Assembly (NCBI GenBank): GCA_964243985.1
Contig: CAXTHJ010000018.1
Location: 1-40,012, forward strand
Length of the DNA stretch: 40,012 nucleotides
DNA from: CAIOYC01 sp964243985
GTDB lineage: Bacteria > Pseudomonadota > Alphaproteobacteria > Caulobacterales > Caulobacteraceae
Reading direction: 5' to 3'
How positions within the stretch are numbered: the first letter of the stretch is position 1; each line of letters opens with the position of its first letter. Below, piece by piece: positions 9,096-17,404 of this stretch. The notes beneath the pieces are model-generated. The model did not search any database. It worked only from the letters and a program-made list of their open reading frames with translations, and had not been told where the DNA came from. Both the position numbers and the translations under genes were made by a program.

Positions 9096-9128
9096 AAAAA
9101 GGGGATCGGCGAGAGCCGGTCTCCTTTC
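9096..9128 (-). terminator. rho-independent terminator after the araC-type gene, possibly bidirectional
   Basis: On the minus strand GGAGACCGGC and GCCGATCCCC form an 8/10 stem around a TCTC loop, followed by TTTTT. On the plus strand the same hairpin is followed by TTTCT, so it could also stop readthrough from bacA. It lies 25 nt past the regulator's stop codon. Confidence 0.6.
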
Positions 9129-9152
9129 TGGCGTTTGGGGTTCGCCATTGGG

Positions 9153-9905
9153 CTATCGGGCCGCCGCAGCATATCGACCCGGCGTTAATCCAAATTGTCG
9201 CGAGAAGGCGGCGATGAAGGCGCCGACGCTTTGATAGCCGCTGTCGATCGCCGCGTTGGTGACACTGGAGCCTGATGTCAGGCAGGCGACCGAATGGATC
9301 AGTCGCGCTTTTTGGCGCCATGCATCGAGGGTCAATCCTGTTTCCTGGGGAAAGAGGCGTTGTAGGGTGCGAAGGCTTGCTCCGGAACCGCGCGCCAGGG
9401 ACGTCAAGTCGCTTTCATCTTGCGGCGCTTGCTGGAGGCGATGAGCGAGGGCGTAAGCCCGCGCATCGCGTGGCAGCGGTAGACACAAATCTTCGCGGCG
9501 CGCCTCCCCCAACAGATCGATGAGCACGCCGGCCATGCGATCGTGTTCCGGCCGGGCAGGCGCCAACATGCCGATGCGGACGATATGCAAGATAAGCTCG
9601 CGCAGGAGCGGCGCGACTTCGATCGTTCCAGGCTCCTGATACAAGGACGCCGCTCGGGCGGCCGCGATATAGAGGGTCCGCATCGCAACCTCTCCCTGGA
9701 CATCAATCCGGTGCTCGACCCCTGCGGGAAGCCAGATCGCCTTGGTGGCCGGCGTGAGCCAGACGGCCTTCTCGGTCACCACGTGCATGACCCCTGAGCG
9801 CGCGAAAACCAGTTGCGCCCAGGGATGTCGATGGGTTGCGATAACCGCGCCCGACCGAAGGGTGATGGCGAGGGAGCGGACGTCGAACCCGTCTTCCACC
9901 GCCAT
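9153..9905 (-). CDS. AraC-family transcriptional regulator
   Basis: This 250-residue regulator has an N-terminal cupin-like sensor region (about 1-95; GAVIATHRHPWAQLVFARSGVMHV and LPAGVEHRIDVQGEV) and a C-terminal double HTH of the AraC type (about 150-248; DLTSLARGSGASLRTLQRLF, LDAWRQKARLIHSV and VTNAAIDSGYQSVGAFIAAFSRQFGLTPGRY). The N-terminus resembles the cupin-containing AraC regulators that bind small ligands; the ligand is unknown. Its ATG at 9905 overlaps the stop of the VOC gene by one base, so the two form an operon and the regulator probably controls it. The frame stays open upstream, but the homologous region starts here. Confidence 0.88.
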   Translation of the reverse strand: MAVEDGFDVRSLAITLRSGAVIATHRHPWAQLVFARSGVMHVVTEKAVWLTPATKAIWLPAGVEHRIDVQGEVAMRTLYIAAARAASLYQEPGTIEVAPLLRELILHIVRIGMLAPARPEHDRMAGVLIDLLGEARREDLCLPLPRDARAYALAHRLQQAPQDESDLTSLARGSGASLRTLQRLFPQETGLTLDAWRQKARLIHSVACLTSGSSVTNAAIDSGYQSVGAFIAAFSRQFGLTPGRYAAAAR

Positions 9906-10282
9906 CAGTCGAAGACGCCGGGATCGTACTGCATGGCGCCGACCAGGTTGCCTTCGCTGTCCTCGAAATAGATCAGCTCGCCCACCCCCTCGATTCGATA
10001 GGGTTGCATGACGATCTTGCCCCCGTTCCTCTCGACAGCAGCGATTGTCTCCTTCAGGTTTTCGACGCCGAAGCTGGTCTCGAAGCTCGCCATCTGCACG
10101 CCCGGTGTTAAAGACCGCCTTTCCTGCAAGGCGCCAAGCAGGCCCTCGCCGGCGTTCTTGACCTGATAGTAGTTGGGCGGCCCCCAGGGATCGAAGCGCC
10201 AATCGAAGACGTCTTCGTAGAATTGCTTGGCGCGTTGAATGTCGTCGGCGTTGATAGCGAAGTGCCGGAATGTGGCTGGCAT
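9905..10282 (-). CDS. VOC (glyoxalase/bleomycin-resistance fold) family protein
   Basis: This 125-residue protein belongs to the vicinal-oxygen-chelate superfamily. It has FRHFAINADDIQRAKQFYEDVFDWRFDPWGPPNYYQV at the N-terminus and a second beta-alpha-beta module ending IYFEDSEGNLVGAMQYDP, whose late Glu is a typical metal-ligand position. This subgroup includes enzymes annotated as lyases or dioxygenases, but no substrate can be assigned. The ATG at 10282 has GGAGGT 6 nt before it. It is cotranscribed with the AraC regulator, so it could be a ligand-binding or detoxification partner. Confidence 0.85.
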   Translation of the reverse strand: MPATFRHFAINADDIQRAKQFYEDVFDWRFDPWGPPNYYQVKNAGEGLLGALQERRSLTPGVQMASFETSFGVENLKETIAAVERNGGKIVMQPYRIEGVGELIYFEDSEGNLVGAMQYDPGVFD

Positions 10283-10328
10283 CGTTGACCTCCATAGCTG
10301 AACCACCAGCCTATGAGATCCCAGTGTG

Positions 10329-10340
10329 GCGCACTTGCGC
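10329..10340. promoter_or_regulatory. small palindrome upstream of the VOC/AraC operon
   Basis: GCGCACTTGCGC (5-bp arms, 2-nt spacer) lies about 50 bp upstream of the VOC start, where an operator could sit. AraC proteins usually bind direct repeats, so the regulator encoded here may not be the one involved. Confidence 0.2.
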
Positions 10341-10392
10341 TAAAACGCCAATTTATATCGCACACGCGCCATTACTCAATGCGGGCAGGCAG

Positions 10393-11046
10393 CTAGGATG
10401 AGATGACCGCTTCCGTCTTGGCCTTCAGCTCGTCGAGCGTGATCCCTACGGCCAACTCCACCACCTTCAGCGCCGCGCCATTCGGCTTGTCCACCGCGAA
10501 CACGCCGAGGTCGGTGATGACCAGGTCCACCACGCCCTTCCCGGTGAGCGGCAGGGTGCAGGCGTTCAGGAGCTTGGGCGCGCCGGATTTCTCGCAGTGA
10601 TCCATCACCACCACCACCCGCTTGACCCCGGCCACGAGGTCCATGGCGCCGCCCATGCCCTTGACCATCTTGCCGGGCACCGTCCAGTTGGCCAGATCGC
10701 CATTGGCGGACACCTGCATGCCGCCGAGAATCGACAGGTTGATGTGCCCGCCCCGGATCATGGCGAAGCTGTCGGCCGATGAGAAGAAGGACGAGGTCGG
10801 CAGCGCGGTGATGGTCTGCTTGCCGGCGTTGATCAGGTCCGCGTCCTCTTCGCCCTCATAGGGGAAGGGGCCCATGCCCAACATGCCGTTCTCGCTCTGC
10901 AGGGTCACGCTGACCCCGCTTGGGATGTAATTGGCCACCAGCGTCGGGATGCCGATGCCGAGGTTGACGTAGAAGCCGTCGCGCAATTCCTTGGCGGCGC
11001 GCTCAGCCATCTGCTCGCGGGTCCATCCCTTTTGGTCTTGGGCCAT
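10393..11046 (-). CDS. scoB: 3-oxoacid CoA-transferase subunit B
   Basis: This is the beta subunit (217 residues) of a family I CoA-transferase that moves CoA between succinyl-CoA and 3-oxoacids such as acetoacetate. It shows AAKELRDGFYVNLGIGIPTLVANYIP, the catalytic-glutamate segment LQSENGMLGMGPFP, GGHINLSILGGMQVSANGDLANW and GMGGAMDLVAG, as in ScoB/AtoA/PcaJ. The ATG at 11046 has GGAGG 6 nt upstream, and subunit A ends one base before. Acetoacetate use is the commonest role, but 3-oxoadipate cannot be excluded from sequence alone. Confidence 0.92.
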   Translation of the reverse strand: MAQDQKGWTREQMAERAAKELRDGFYVNLGIGIPTLVANYIPSGVSVTLQSENGMLGMGPFPYEGEEDADLINAGKQTITALPTSSFFSSADSFAMIRGGHINLSILGGMQVSANGDLANWTVPGKMVKGMGGAMDLVAGVKRVVVVMDHCEKSGAPKLLNACTLPLTGKGVVDLVITDLGVFAVDKPNGAALKVVELAVGITLDELKAKTEAVISS

Positions 11047-11047
11047 A

Positions 11048-11779
11048 TTAAACCTCCGATCCGGCGGCGGCGAGCTCCGCCCTTGCGCGGGTGGTGGTGC
11101 GCTCGATGCGCTTTTCAAACACCGCCCCCTTGAAGATACGGTCCACGTAGACGCCGGGGGTATGGATCTGATCCGGATCGATCTCGCCGGGCTGAACCAG
11201 CTCCTCGACCTCCACCAGAGTGACCTTGCCGGCGGTGGCCATCATCGGATTAAAGTTCCGCGCCGTCTTACGATAAATGAGATTACCCGCCGTATCGCCC
11301 TTCCACGCCTTGACGATGGAGAGGTCGGCGAGGAGGCCGCGCTCCATCACGTACCACTCGCCGTCGAACTGTTTGGTTTCCTTGCCCTCGGCGATCACCG
11401 TGCCGTATCCGGTCTTGGTGTAGAAGGCCGGGACGCCAGCGCCGCCCGCGCGGATGCGTTCGGCCAAGGTGCCCTGTGGATTGAACTCCAGCTCGAGATC
11501 GCCCGAGAGGTAGAGCTGCTCGAACAGCTTGTTCTCCCCCACGTAAGACGAGATCATCTTTTTGATCTGGCCATTCTCCAGAAGGAGACCCAGGCCGAAC
11601 CCGTCCACGCCGCAGTTATTGGAGATCACCGTGAGGTCTTTCACGCCGGCGCGGCGAATGGCGGCGATCAGGTTCTCCGGAATGCCGCAGAGGCCGAACC
11701 CGCCAGCCATGATGGTCATGCCGTCGAAAAGAACGCCTTCGATCGCCGCCGACGCATCCGCACAAACCTTGCCGCTCAT
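11048..11779 (-). CDS. scoA: 3-oxoacid CoA-transferase subunit A
   Basis: This is the alpha subunit (243 residues) of the CoA-transferase. The N-terminus has the glycine-rich MIMAGGFGLCGIPENLIAAI loop, then VISNNCGVDGFGLGLLL and KMISSYVGENKLFEQLYLSGDLELEFNPQGTLAERIRAGGAGVPAFYT, all diagnostic of ScoA/AtoD. GGAGG lies 5 nt before the ATG at 11779. The 74-bp gap to the lipid-transport operon upstream on the same strand is short, so readthrough is possible although function is unrelated. Confidence 0.92.
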   Translation of the reverse strand: MSGKVCADASAAIEGVLFDGMTIMAGGFGLCGIPENLIAAIRRAGVKDLTVISNNCGVDGFGLGLLLENGQIKKMISSYVGENKLFEQLYLSGDLELEFNPQGTLAERIRAGGAGVPAFYTKTGYGTVIAEGKETKQFDGEWYVMERGLLADLSIVKAWKGDTAGNLIYRKTARNFNPMMATAGKVTLVEVEELVQPGEIDPDQIHTPGVYVDRIFKGAVFEKRIERTTTRARAELAAAGSEV

Positions 11780-11853
11780 ACAGCCTCCACACCCTTTTGC
11801 CGCGCTTCAGTGGCGCAGAACGCGGAGGCGTTCAACCGGGCCGGAGCAAAAAG

Positions 11854-12576
11854 TCAGTGGGGCTGGACGCTCGTGGTCGTGGTGGAGGAGGACTGTGTCG
11901 TGGTGACGATGTTGGGCGCCGCCGGCGGCGGGGGCGTTGATCCGATGGTCGCCACCTCAGTGTCGGCCCAGCCGGTGATGTTGGTCAAGACCTCACCCGT
12001 GGCTTGATCGAACGCCGTGACGATGGTGGCGACGCTGTTGGCGGCGGCCGGTTTGGAAGCGGCGAAAGCCCGCTGATCCAAAAGCCGGCCGTCCGAGCGG
12101 GTTAGCCGCGCCGCCGCGGTGACCACGATCGTCGGCGCTTGGCCCGAGCGGTCGTAGCGAGCCTCGAAACTGGTGACGTCCACCCGAAGGACCGCGCCGG
12201 CGGGGCCGAGATCGCCCACATTGACCACTTCAGTCCGCACACTCTTCTGCTCGAACGCCCGCTGCATCGCCTCGGTAAAGAGTTGTCGCGCCGGCGCCAC
12301 CCAGCGCACGCCAGCGAGATAAGCGGTCTCATCCCCCTTCACTGTTAGGATGCCGTCGGAGCTGGAGGCGCGGGGAAAGCCGATCGTGCCCAGCACCAAG
12401 CCGATTTTCGCCGCTGCAGACGGGGTCATCGGCGGGCTCGGTGCGGGAATGGAGGCCTCCACCCCGAACCGATAAAGCTGCGCCGGCTTCACCTTGGGCA
12501 GGAGGGAGACGCAGCCGCCGAGGCCGATGGCCAGCGCAACCGCGAACACGGGGGCGAGAAGCGGTTTGCGCATCAT
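11854..12576 (-). CDS. ABC-type transport auxiliary lipoprotein (PqiC-like)
   Basis: This 240-residue outer-membrane lipoprotein candidate has the signal sequence MMRKPLLAPVFAVALAIGLGGCV with lipobox LGGC (Cys about 22). The mature part fits the ABC_trans_aux family (PqiC/YmbA type): AQLYRFGV, then FPRASSSDGILTVKGDETAYLAGVRWVAPARQLFTEAMQRAFE and a C-terminal VTAAARLTRSDGRLLDQRAFAA region. The C-terminus is low-complexity Ser/Thr/Pro. Its start overlaps the mlaD stop, so it is the last gene of the transporter operon and probably links the MCE protein to the outer membrane. Confidence 0.85.
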   Translation of the reverse strand: MMRKPLLAPVFAVALAIGLGGCVSLLPKVKPAQLYRFGVEASIPAPSPPMTPSAAAKIGLVLGTIGFPRASSSDGILTVKGDETAYLAGVRWVAPARQLFTEAMQRAFEQKSVRTEVVNVGDLGPAGAVLRVDVTSFEARYDRSGQAPTIVVTAAARLTRSDGRLLDQRAFAASKPAAANSVATIVTAFDQATGEVLTNITGWADTEVATIGSTPPPPAAPNIVTTTQSSSTTTTSVQPH

Positions 12577-13511
12577 GGGTGCACCTTCATCTCTTTGGCC
12601 GGCGGCTTGGAGAGGACGCCCTGCGGATTCTGTTCGATGTCGTTGATGACGCGATTGAGCGACTCTGCGGCGGTCTGCAGGCTGACGATGGCGCTGGAGA
12701 TGCGCGGCAGGCCGTTGGTGGCGAAGTCGGTGGTGGGACCCTGCAGCTTGCCCAGGGTGTTCTTCACGTCTTCCGCCGTGCCCTTGATCTGATCGGCGGC
12801 GTCGGCGAGATTCTTCAGCGTGCGCTTGCCGTCGCCGTTGACGAGGCCGTTGGCGCTATCGGTCAGCTGGGCGATGTGCTGGGAGGTCTGGTCAATCGAC
12901 TTGATCGTGGTGTCGAGGTCGGCCAGCATCTGCTTTTGGCCCTTGATCTCGTCCGCCACCGCCTTCACGTCGGTGAGGGTGTCCGACACGCTGGCGATGT
13001 TCTTGTCCGAGAGGAGCTTGTTGACCCGGTCCAGGGCCTCCACCGTGCGGGTGAGCACATCGCCGCCGCCCTGCAGCAAGCTTTCCAGCGCCCCTTCCTT
13101 GGTGTGGATCACCGGAACGGTGTTGGAGGGAACCGTGTCCTTCAACAGCCGCTTGGAGACGGTGCCGGCGCTGATCTGGATGTAGTTCACCCCGGTGATG
13201 CCGAGAGGCTCCAGCGTCGCCAGGGAGTCCTCCCGCACCGGGGCGTCGGACGAGGTGCGGATGCGCGCCACCACGCGGTTCGGATCGAGCTTGTCCAGGC
13301 TTAGCTTAGTCACCTCCCCCACCTTGATGCCGTTGAAATAGACTTCGCCGCCGCTGGAGAGCCCCCGCACCGGCCCTTTGAAGTCCACGTCGTAGATGTC
13401 GTACTGCTTGGTGAACTGGAACCGCGCCAGCCAGAAGACGAAGATGATCGTCGCCATCACTAAAAGCAGGGAGATCAGACCCACAAGGGCGTAATGCGCG
13501 TTGCGCTCCAT
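12573..13511 (-). CDS. mlaD: MCE-domain lipid-transport protein (MlaD family)
   Basis: This 312-residue periplasmic substrate-binding component has an N-terminal membrane anchor (about residues 8-28, YALVGLISLLLVMATIIFVF) and an MCE domain (about 38-115; YDVDFKGPVRGLSSGGEVYFNGIKVGEVTKLSLD, then PLGITGVNYIQI). A long helical C-terminal region (about 150-300) with many Asp/Lys/Gln heptads resembles PqiB/YebT-like or long MlaD proteins rather than the short E. coli MlaD (183 aa). MCE proteins form hexameric rings through which phospholipids pass. The ATG at 13511 has GGAGA upstream and overlaps the ATPase stop by one base. Confidence 0.9.
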   Translation of the reverse strand: MERNAHYALVGLISLLLVMATIIFVFWLARFQFTKQYDIYDVDFKGPVRGLSSGGEVYFNGIKVGEVTKLSLDKLDPNRVVARIRTSSDAPVREDSLATLEPLGITGVNYIQISAGTVSKRLLKDTVPSNTVPVIHTKEGALESLLQGGGDVLTRTVEALDRVNKLLSDKNIASVSDTLTDVKAVADEIKGQKQMLADLDTTIKSIDQTSQHIAQLTDSANGLVNGDGKRTLKNLADAADQIKGTAEDVKNTLGKLQGPTTDFATNGLPRISSAIVSLQTAAESLNRVINDIEQNPQGVLSKPPAKEMKVHP

Positions 13512-14374
13512 CAGGTGTCTCCTGCCGCGCCCATCTTGGCGTTTTGGGCGGCCCGGCCGCGGGGTCCAAGGAAATACTCCTTGATCCACGGATGATCGGA
13601 TTTTTCCAGCTCATGAATGGGGGCCACGGCCACGATCTTCTTATCCGCAATCACCGCCACCCGGTCGCAGATGGCGTAGAGAGAGTCCAGATCGTGGGTG
13701 ATCATGAAGACGGTCAGGCCAAGATTGTCGGACAGATTGCGGATCAGCCGGTCGAACGCCTCCGCCGAGATGGGGTCCAGGCCCGCGGTGGGCTCGTCCA
13801 GGAACAACAGCTCCGGGTCCATGACGATGGCGCGGGCGAGGCCGGCGCGCTTTCTCATGCCGCCGGATAGCTCGGCCGGATGCAGGGCGCCGGCGTTGGC
13901 GGGAAGCCCCGTCATGGAAATCTTCAGGTCCGACACCTCATCCACCATGCGGCGGGGCAGCTTGGTGTGTTCGATCAGGGGCGCGCCGACGTTTTCCCGC
14001 ACAGTCAGGGCGGAGAAAAGGGCGCCGTTCTGGAACAGGACGCCCCAACGGCTCTCCAGGTCCCGCCGCGCCTTGTCCGTGCTGGTGTAGGGATTGATGT
14101 CCAACACCTCCACAGAGCCGCCGTCGGGCTGGCGCAGGCCGATGAGGGAATTCAGCAGCACCGACTTGCCGGCGCCCGATCCGCCGACCAAACCCAAAAC
14201 TTCGCCCTTGCGGACGTCCAGATCAACGCCATCATGAACCACATTGTCGCCAAAGCGGGATACGAGACCTTTGATCTGGATCACTTTCTCCGCATCGTCG
14301 CCCGGCGCGGGGCGGCGCTGCTGCTGGGGAACCGGGGCGACTTCGCCGTCTGGAGCCATATCGCCCGGGCTCAT
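13511..14374 (-). CDS. mlaF: ABC transporter ATPase of the Mla-type lipid transporter
   Basis: This 287-residue cytosolic ATPase drives the transporter. After a Pro/Gln-rich 30-residue leader come Walker A GGSGAGKS, the Q-loop WGVLFQNGALFSALTV, signature LSGGMRKRAGLARAI, Walker B LLFLDEPTAGLDP and the H-loop MITHD. The LSGGMRKR signature and the ALFSALTVREN region are typical of MlaF-type ATPases. The start at 14374 overlaps the permease stop by 4 nt (ATGA); an internal ATG at 14359 is possible. The adjacent MlaD and MlaE homologues identify the partners. Confidence 0.93.
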   Translation of the reverse strand: MSPGDMAPDGEVAPVPQQQRRPAPGDDAEKVIQIKGLVSRFGDNVVHDGVDLDVRKGEVLGLVGGSGAGKSVLLNSLIGLRQPDGGSVEVLDINPYTSTDKARRDLESRWGVLFQNGALFSALTVRENVGAPLIEHTKLPRRMVDEVSDLKISMTGLPANAGALHPAELSGGMRKRAGLARAIVMDPELLFLDEPTAGLDPISAEAFDRLIRNLSDNLGLTVFMITHDLDSLYAICDRVAVIADKKIVAVAPIHELEKSDHPWIKEYFLGPRGRAAQNAKMGAAGDT

Positions 14375-15480
14375 ACGCCGAGCTCCATGAAAATCAGGGC
14401 GAAGACGGCGTCGATGACGATGATGGAGAAGATCGCCTGCACCACCGCGGTGGTCACGCGCCGGCCGAGCTGCTCCACGTCGCCGCCGACCTCCAGCCCC
14501 TGGCGGCAACCGATGGCGGCGATCACCACCGCCATCACCGGCGACTTGGCGAGGCCGAGGTAGAGGTTCAGCGCCCCCACATTGTCCAGCATCCGCTGCA
14601 GGAAGAAGGAGGGCGAGAGGTCCAGCACCACCCACGTCACCAAAATTCCGCCCGCGAGACCCGAGACGATAGCGATGAAGGTCAAGAGCGGCGTCATGGT
14701 CAGCATCGCGAGGAAGCGCGGGATGACGAGGGCCTCGAAGGGATCGACGCCCATAACCTGCATGGCGTCCACCTCCTGATTCATCTTCATCGCGCCGAGT
14801 TCAGCGGCGAAGCTGGAGGCGGAGCGCCCTGCCAGAAGGACGGCTGTGATCAGCACCCCAAATTCCCGCAGCATGGCGACGCCGATCAGCTCGACGGTGA
14901 AGACCGACGCCCCAAACTGGGTCAGGAGCGAGGCGCCCAAAAACGCCACCGTCGCGCCGATGAAGAAGTTGGTGAGCGCCACGATGGGCAAGGCGTCCAG
15001 CCCCGCGCGCTCCATTAACGAGACCGTCGCCGCCACACGGATGCGGCCCGGATTGATGATCACCTGGCCCAGGGCGCTCAGAAGCCGCCCGAGGAAGGCC
15101 AGGGTGTGGAAGATGTCGTCGCCGACGGTCTCAACACCTTTCCCAGCCCGCACCAGCATGGCGTAGGTGGGATTGAGGGGCGCTTGCGCCGCCGCCTGCT
15201 CCTTGGGCGCGCTGTCGGCCACCAGTTGCATCAGCTGGTGCACGTCTGGTCGCTCTGCAGGGATGGACAGCTTGGGCGCGGCGGCGGTCAGGGCGTAGGC
15301 GGCCACCGAATCGAACTTGCCGAGGTTTGTGAGATCCAGGTCCGCGGCGCCGGCGCCCTTCAGAGCGGAGGTCAGACGCACGCCGGCGCGACCGAGACCA
15401 AGCGCCGTCCAATCGCCGCTCAAAGCTACTTTCGGAACGTCGCCGCCCTTGTCGATCTGGAAGCTGGCCGCTTTATCCAT
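14371..15480 (-). CDS. mlaE: MlaE-family permease with N-terminal STAS domain
   Basis: This 370-residue inner-membrane permease starts with a STAS-like domain (about residues 1-95; VALSGDWTALGLGRAGVRL, DLDLTNLGKFDSVAAYAL), the role played by separate MlaB in E. coli. The MlaE domain follows (about 125-370) with VALTNFFIGATVAFLGASLLTQFGA, TAVLLAGRSASSFAAELGAMKMNQEVDAMQVMGVDPFEALVIPR (the conserved EQ/E-rich loop) and five or six membrane segments. It is first in the four-gene operon. The ATG at 15480 has GAGG just upstream; the frame stays open to 15864, but no domain sequence lies there. The system moves phospholipids between the membranes. Confidence 0.92.
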   Translation of the reverse strand: MDKAASFQIDKGGDVPKVALSGDWTALGLGRAGVRLTSALKGAGAADLDLTNLGKFDSVAAYALTAAAPKLSIPAERPDVHQLMQLVADSAPKEQAAAQAPLNPTYAMLVRAGKGVETVGDDIFHTLAFLGRLLSALGQVIINPGRIRVAATVSLMERAGLDALPIVALTNFFIGATVAFLGASLLTQFGASVFTVELIGVAMLREFGVLITAVLLAGRSASSFAAELGAMKMNQEVDAMQVMGVDPFEALVIPRFLAMLTMTPLLTFIAIVSGLAGGILVTWVVLDLSPSFFLQRMLDNVGALNLYLGLAKSPVMAVVIAAIGCRQGLEVGGDVEQLGRRVTTAVVQAIFSIIVIDAVFALIFMELGV

Positions 15481-15751
15481 GCCTCGGCAAATCACCCTTT
15501 GATCTGGATAAGCCCGGTTAAAGCGAAGGTTGCACGCCGCCGCGCGATCGTAAACGCGCTTGTGCAGGGCGTTGGCGAAATCAGCAAGCACCCACCGTCG
15601 CTCGCCCACGAACGAGCCTTGGCCAAAGCTCTTGCTTTTCAAGTGAACGCCGATAAGTCGGCGCCGACGCGCCCACAGATTTTCTGGGTGGCTCCCGCGC
15701 CCAAGCGACTTAAGTTGCGCGAACCCCCATCCGCCCCGAAAGGCGCAGCTC

Positions 15752-16870
15752 ATGGCTTCCATCAACACCCTCTTCAGCGCCTTCCATATCAAGGGCCTCC
15801 ACCTGCCAAACCGTGTGGTGATGGCGCCGATGACGCGCTCCTTCTCGCCGGGGGGCGTCGCCACAAAGGATGTCGCCGCCTACTACCGCCGCCGGGCGGA
15901 GAACGAGGTCGGGCTGATCATCACCGAGGGCACGGGGGTGGCCCGTCCCGCCTCATTGAACGATCCCAACATCCCGCGCTTTCACGGCGACGCCGAACTG
16001 GCCGGCTGGAAGACCATAGTGGACGAGGTCCACGCCGCGGGCGGCCTGATCGCGCCGCAGCTCTGGCACGTGGGCGCGGTGCGCACGCGGGAGGCGGACT
16101 GGACCCCGCCCGGCCCCTACGACAGCCCCTCGGGCTTCTCCAGCCCCGGCAAGAAGTTCGGCGAGGCTATGAGCGACGCGGAAGTGGCCGACGCCATCGC
16201 CGCCTTCGCTAAGGCGGCCAGGGACGCCAAGGCGCTGGGCTTTGACGCCGTCGAGCTGCATGGCGCGCACGGCTATCTGATCGACCAGTTCTTCTGGCAG
16301 GGGGTGAATCTGCGCGAAGACCAATATGGCGGCCCCAGCATCGTGGAGCGCTCCAAATTCGCCGCCGAGATCCTGAAGGCGGTCCGCGCCGAGGTCGGCC
16401 CGAACTATCCGGTGATCATCCGCATCAGCCAGTGGAAGCAGCAGGACTTCAGCGCCCGCTTGGCGGAAACCGAAGCAGAGCTGCAGGCTTGGCTCGGAAC
16501 CCTGGTGGACGCGGGCGCCGACGTGCTGCACTGCTCCCAGCGCCGCTTCTGGGAGCCGGAGTTCCCTAACGCAGATGGAGGGGGTTCGGATCTGAACTTC
16601 GCCGGCTGGGCCAAGAAACTTACCGGCGTGCCGGTGATCACCGTGGGCTCAGTCGGCCTCTCAGGGGATTTCATCAACGCGTTTGGAGGCGAAAGCTCCG
16701 ATCCCGCGTCCCTGGACGAGCTCCTGCGCCGCCTGGATCGGGGTGACTTCGATCTCGTAGCCGTCGGCCGCGCCCTCCTGCAGGCCCCGCAATGGGCTCG
16801 CAAGGTGCATGAAGGCCGCAACGACGATCTGCAGCCCTTCACCAAGGAAGCGATGGGGCTGCTGTCTTAA
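15752..16870 (+). CDS. NADH:flavin oxidoreductase, Old Yellow Enzyme family
   Basis: This 372-residue FMN-dependent ene-reductase has a TIM-barrel. Landmarks: NRVVMAPMTRSFSPGGVATKDVAAYYRRRAE at the N-terminus, QLWHVGAV, the substrate-binding His pair in VELHGAHGYLIDQFFW, NLREDQYGG, and the C-terminal FMN-phosphate region DFDLVAVGRALLQAPQWARKV. The family reduces activated C=C bonds of enones, nitro-olefins and some nitrate esters; the natural substrate is rarely known. GAAAGG lies 9 nt before the ATG. It is a single plus-strand gene; the 271-bp gap between it and the divergent mlaE holds no other gene that I can support. Confidence 0.93.
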   Translation: MASINTLFSAFHIKGLHLPNRVVMAPMTRSFSPGGVATKDVAAYYRRRAENEVGLIITEGTGVARPASLNDPNIPRFHGDAELAGWKTIVDEVHAAGGLIAPQLWHVGAVRTREADWTPPGPYDSPSGFSSPGKKFGEAMSDAEVADAIAAFAKAARDAKALGFDAVELHGAHGYLIDQFFWQGVNLREDQYGGPSIVERSKFAAEILKAVRAEVGPNYPVIIRISQWKQQDFSARLAETEAELQAWLGTLVDAGADVLHCSQRRFWEPEFPNADGGGSDLNFAGWAKKLTGVPVITVGSVGLSGDFINAFGGESSDPASLDELLRRLDRGDFDLVAVGRALLQAPQWARKVHEGRNDDLQPFTKEAMGLLS

Positions 16871-16891
16871 GCGGCGCCCGGCGCGGCGGCC

Positions 16892-17404
16892 TCAGCCCCG
16901 CTCCAGCACCCGAAAGACGAACGAGTAGTCGTCACCCTCTCCCGCGGAATAGGTTTCGGACCGCACCTCGCGCCATCCCGTCTCGTCGAAGGCGGGAAAG
17001 GCCACATCCCCCTGAACCACGGCATCCACCTCAGTCAGGTACATCCGCCTGACCTTGGGCATGGCCAGGGCTAACAGCGCTGCGCCGCCGATCACGCAAA
17101 CCTCTTCTGCACCGTCCTCCTCAGCCTGCTCGCGAGCGATGGAGACCGCCTCATCGAACCGTTCGCAGACGACCGCGCCCTCCGCCTCAAACGAGCCGTC
17201 GCGGGTGAGGACGATGTTGGTGCGGCCAGGCAAGGGCTTCCTCGGCAGGCTGTCCCAGGTCTTCCGCCCCATGATCACGGGCTTGCCGAGGGTGGTGGCC
17301 TTGAAGAGTTTCAGGTCGGATTTCAGACGCCACGGCAGCCCTCCGTCCCGCCCGATCACCCCGTTCTTCGCCCGCGCGACGGGGCCGAGCGCGATGGGGA
17401 TCAA
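16892..17404 (-). CDS. folA: dihydrofolate reductase
   Basis: DHFR reduces dihydrofolate (regenerated after thymidylate synthesis) to tetrahydrofolate with NADPH. The 170-residue protein shows ARAKNGVIGRDGGLPWRLKSDLKLFKATTLGKPVIMGRKTWDSLP, containing the active-site loop, acidic Asp and NADPH-binding GRKT; later come GRTNIVLTRD and VIGGAALLALAMPKVRRMYLTEV. The start is a TTG at 17404 overlapping the thyA stop by 3 nt (TTGA), with AAGGTGG upstream; no in-frame ATG fits the family N-terminus. It is translationally coupled to thyA, its metabolic partner. Confidence 0.94.
   Translation of the reverse strand: MIPIALGPVARAKNGVIGRDGGLPWRLKSDLKLFKATTLGKPVIMGRKTWDSLPRKPLPGRTNIVLTRDGSFEAEGAVVCERFDEAVSIAREQAEEDGAEEVCVIGGAALLALAMPKVRRMYLTEVDAVVQGDVAFPAFDETGWREVRSETYSAGEGDDYSFVFRVLERG

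Noticed and set aside
9906..10295. N-terminal extension of the AraC frame through the VOC gene
   Set aside because: It is an out-of-frame shadow of the VOC gene, which has its own strong SD and conserved sequence; the AraC start at 9905 fits the ATGA-type overlap.
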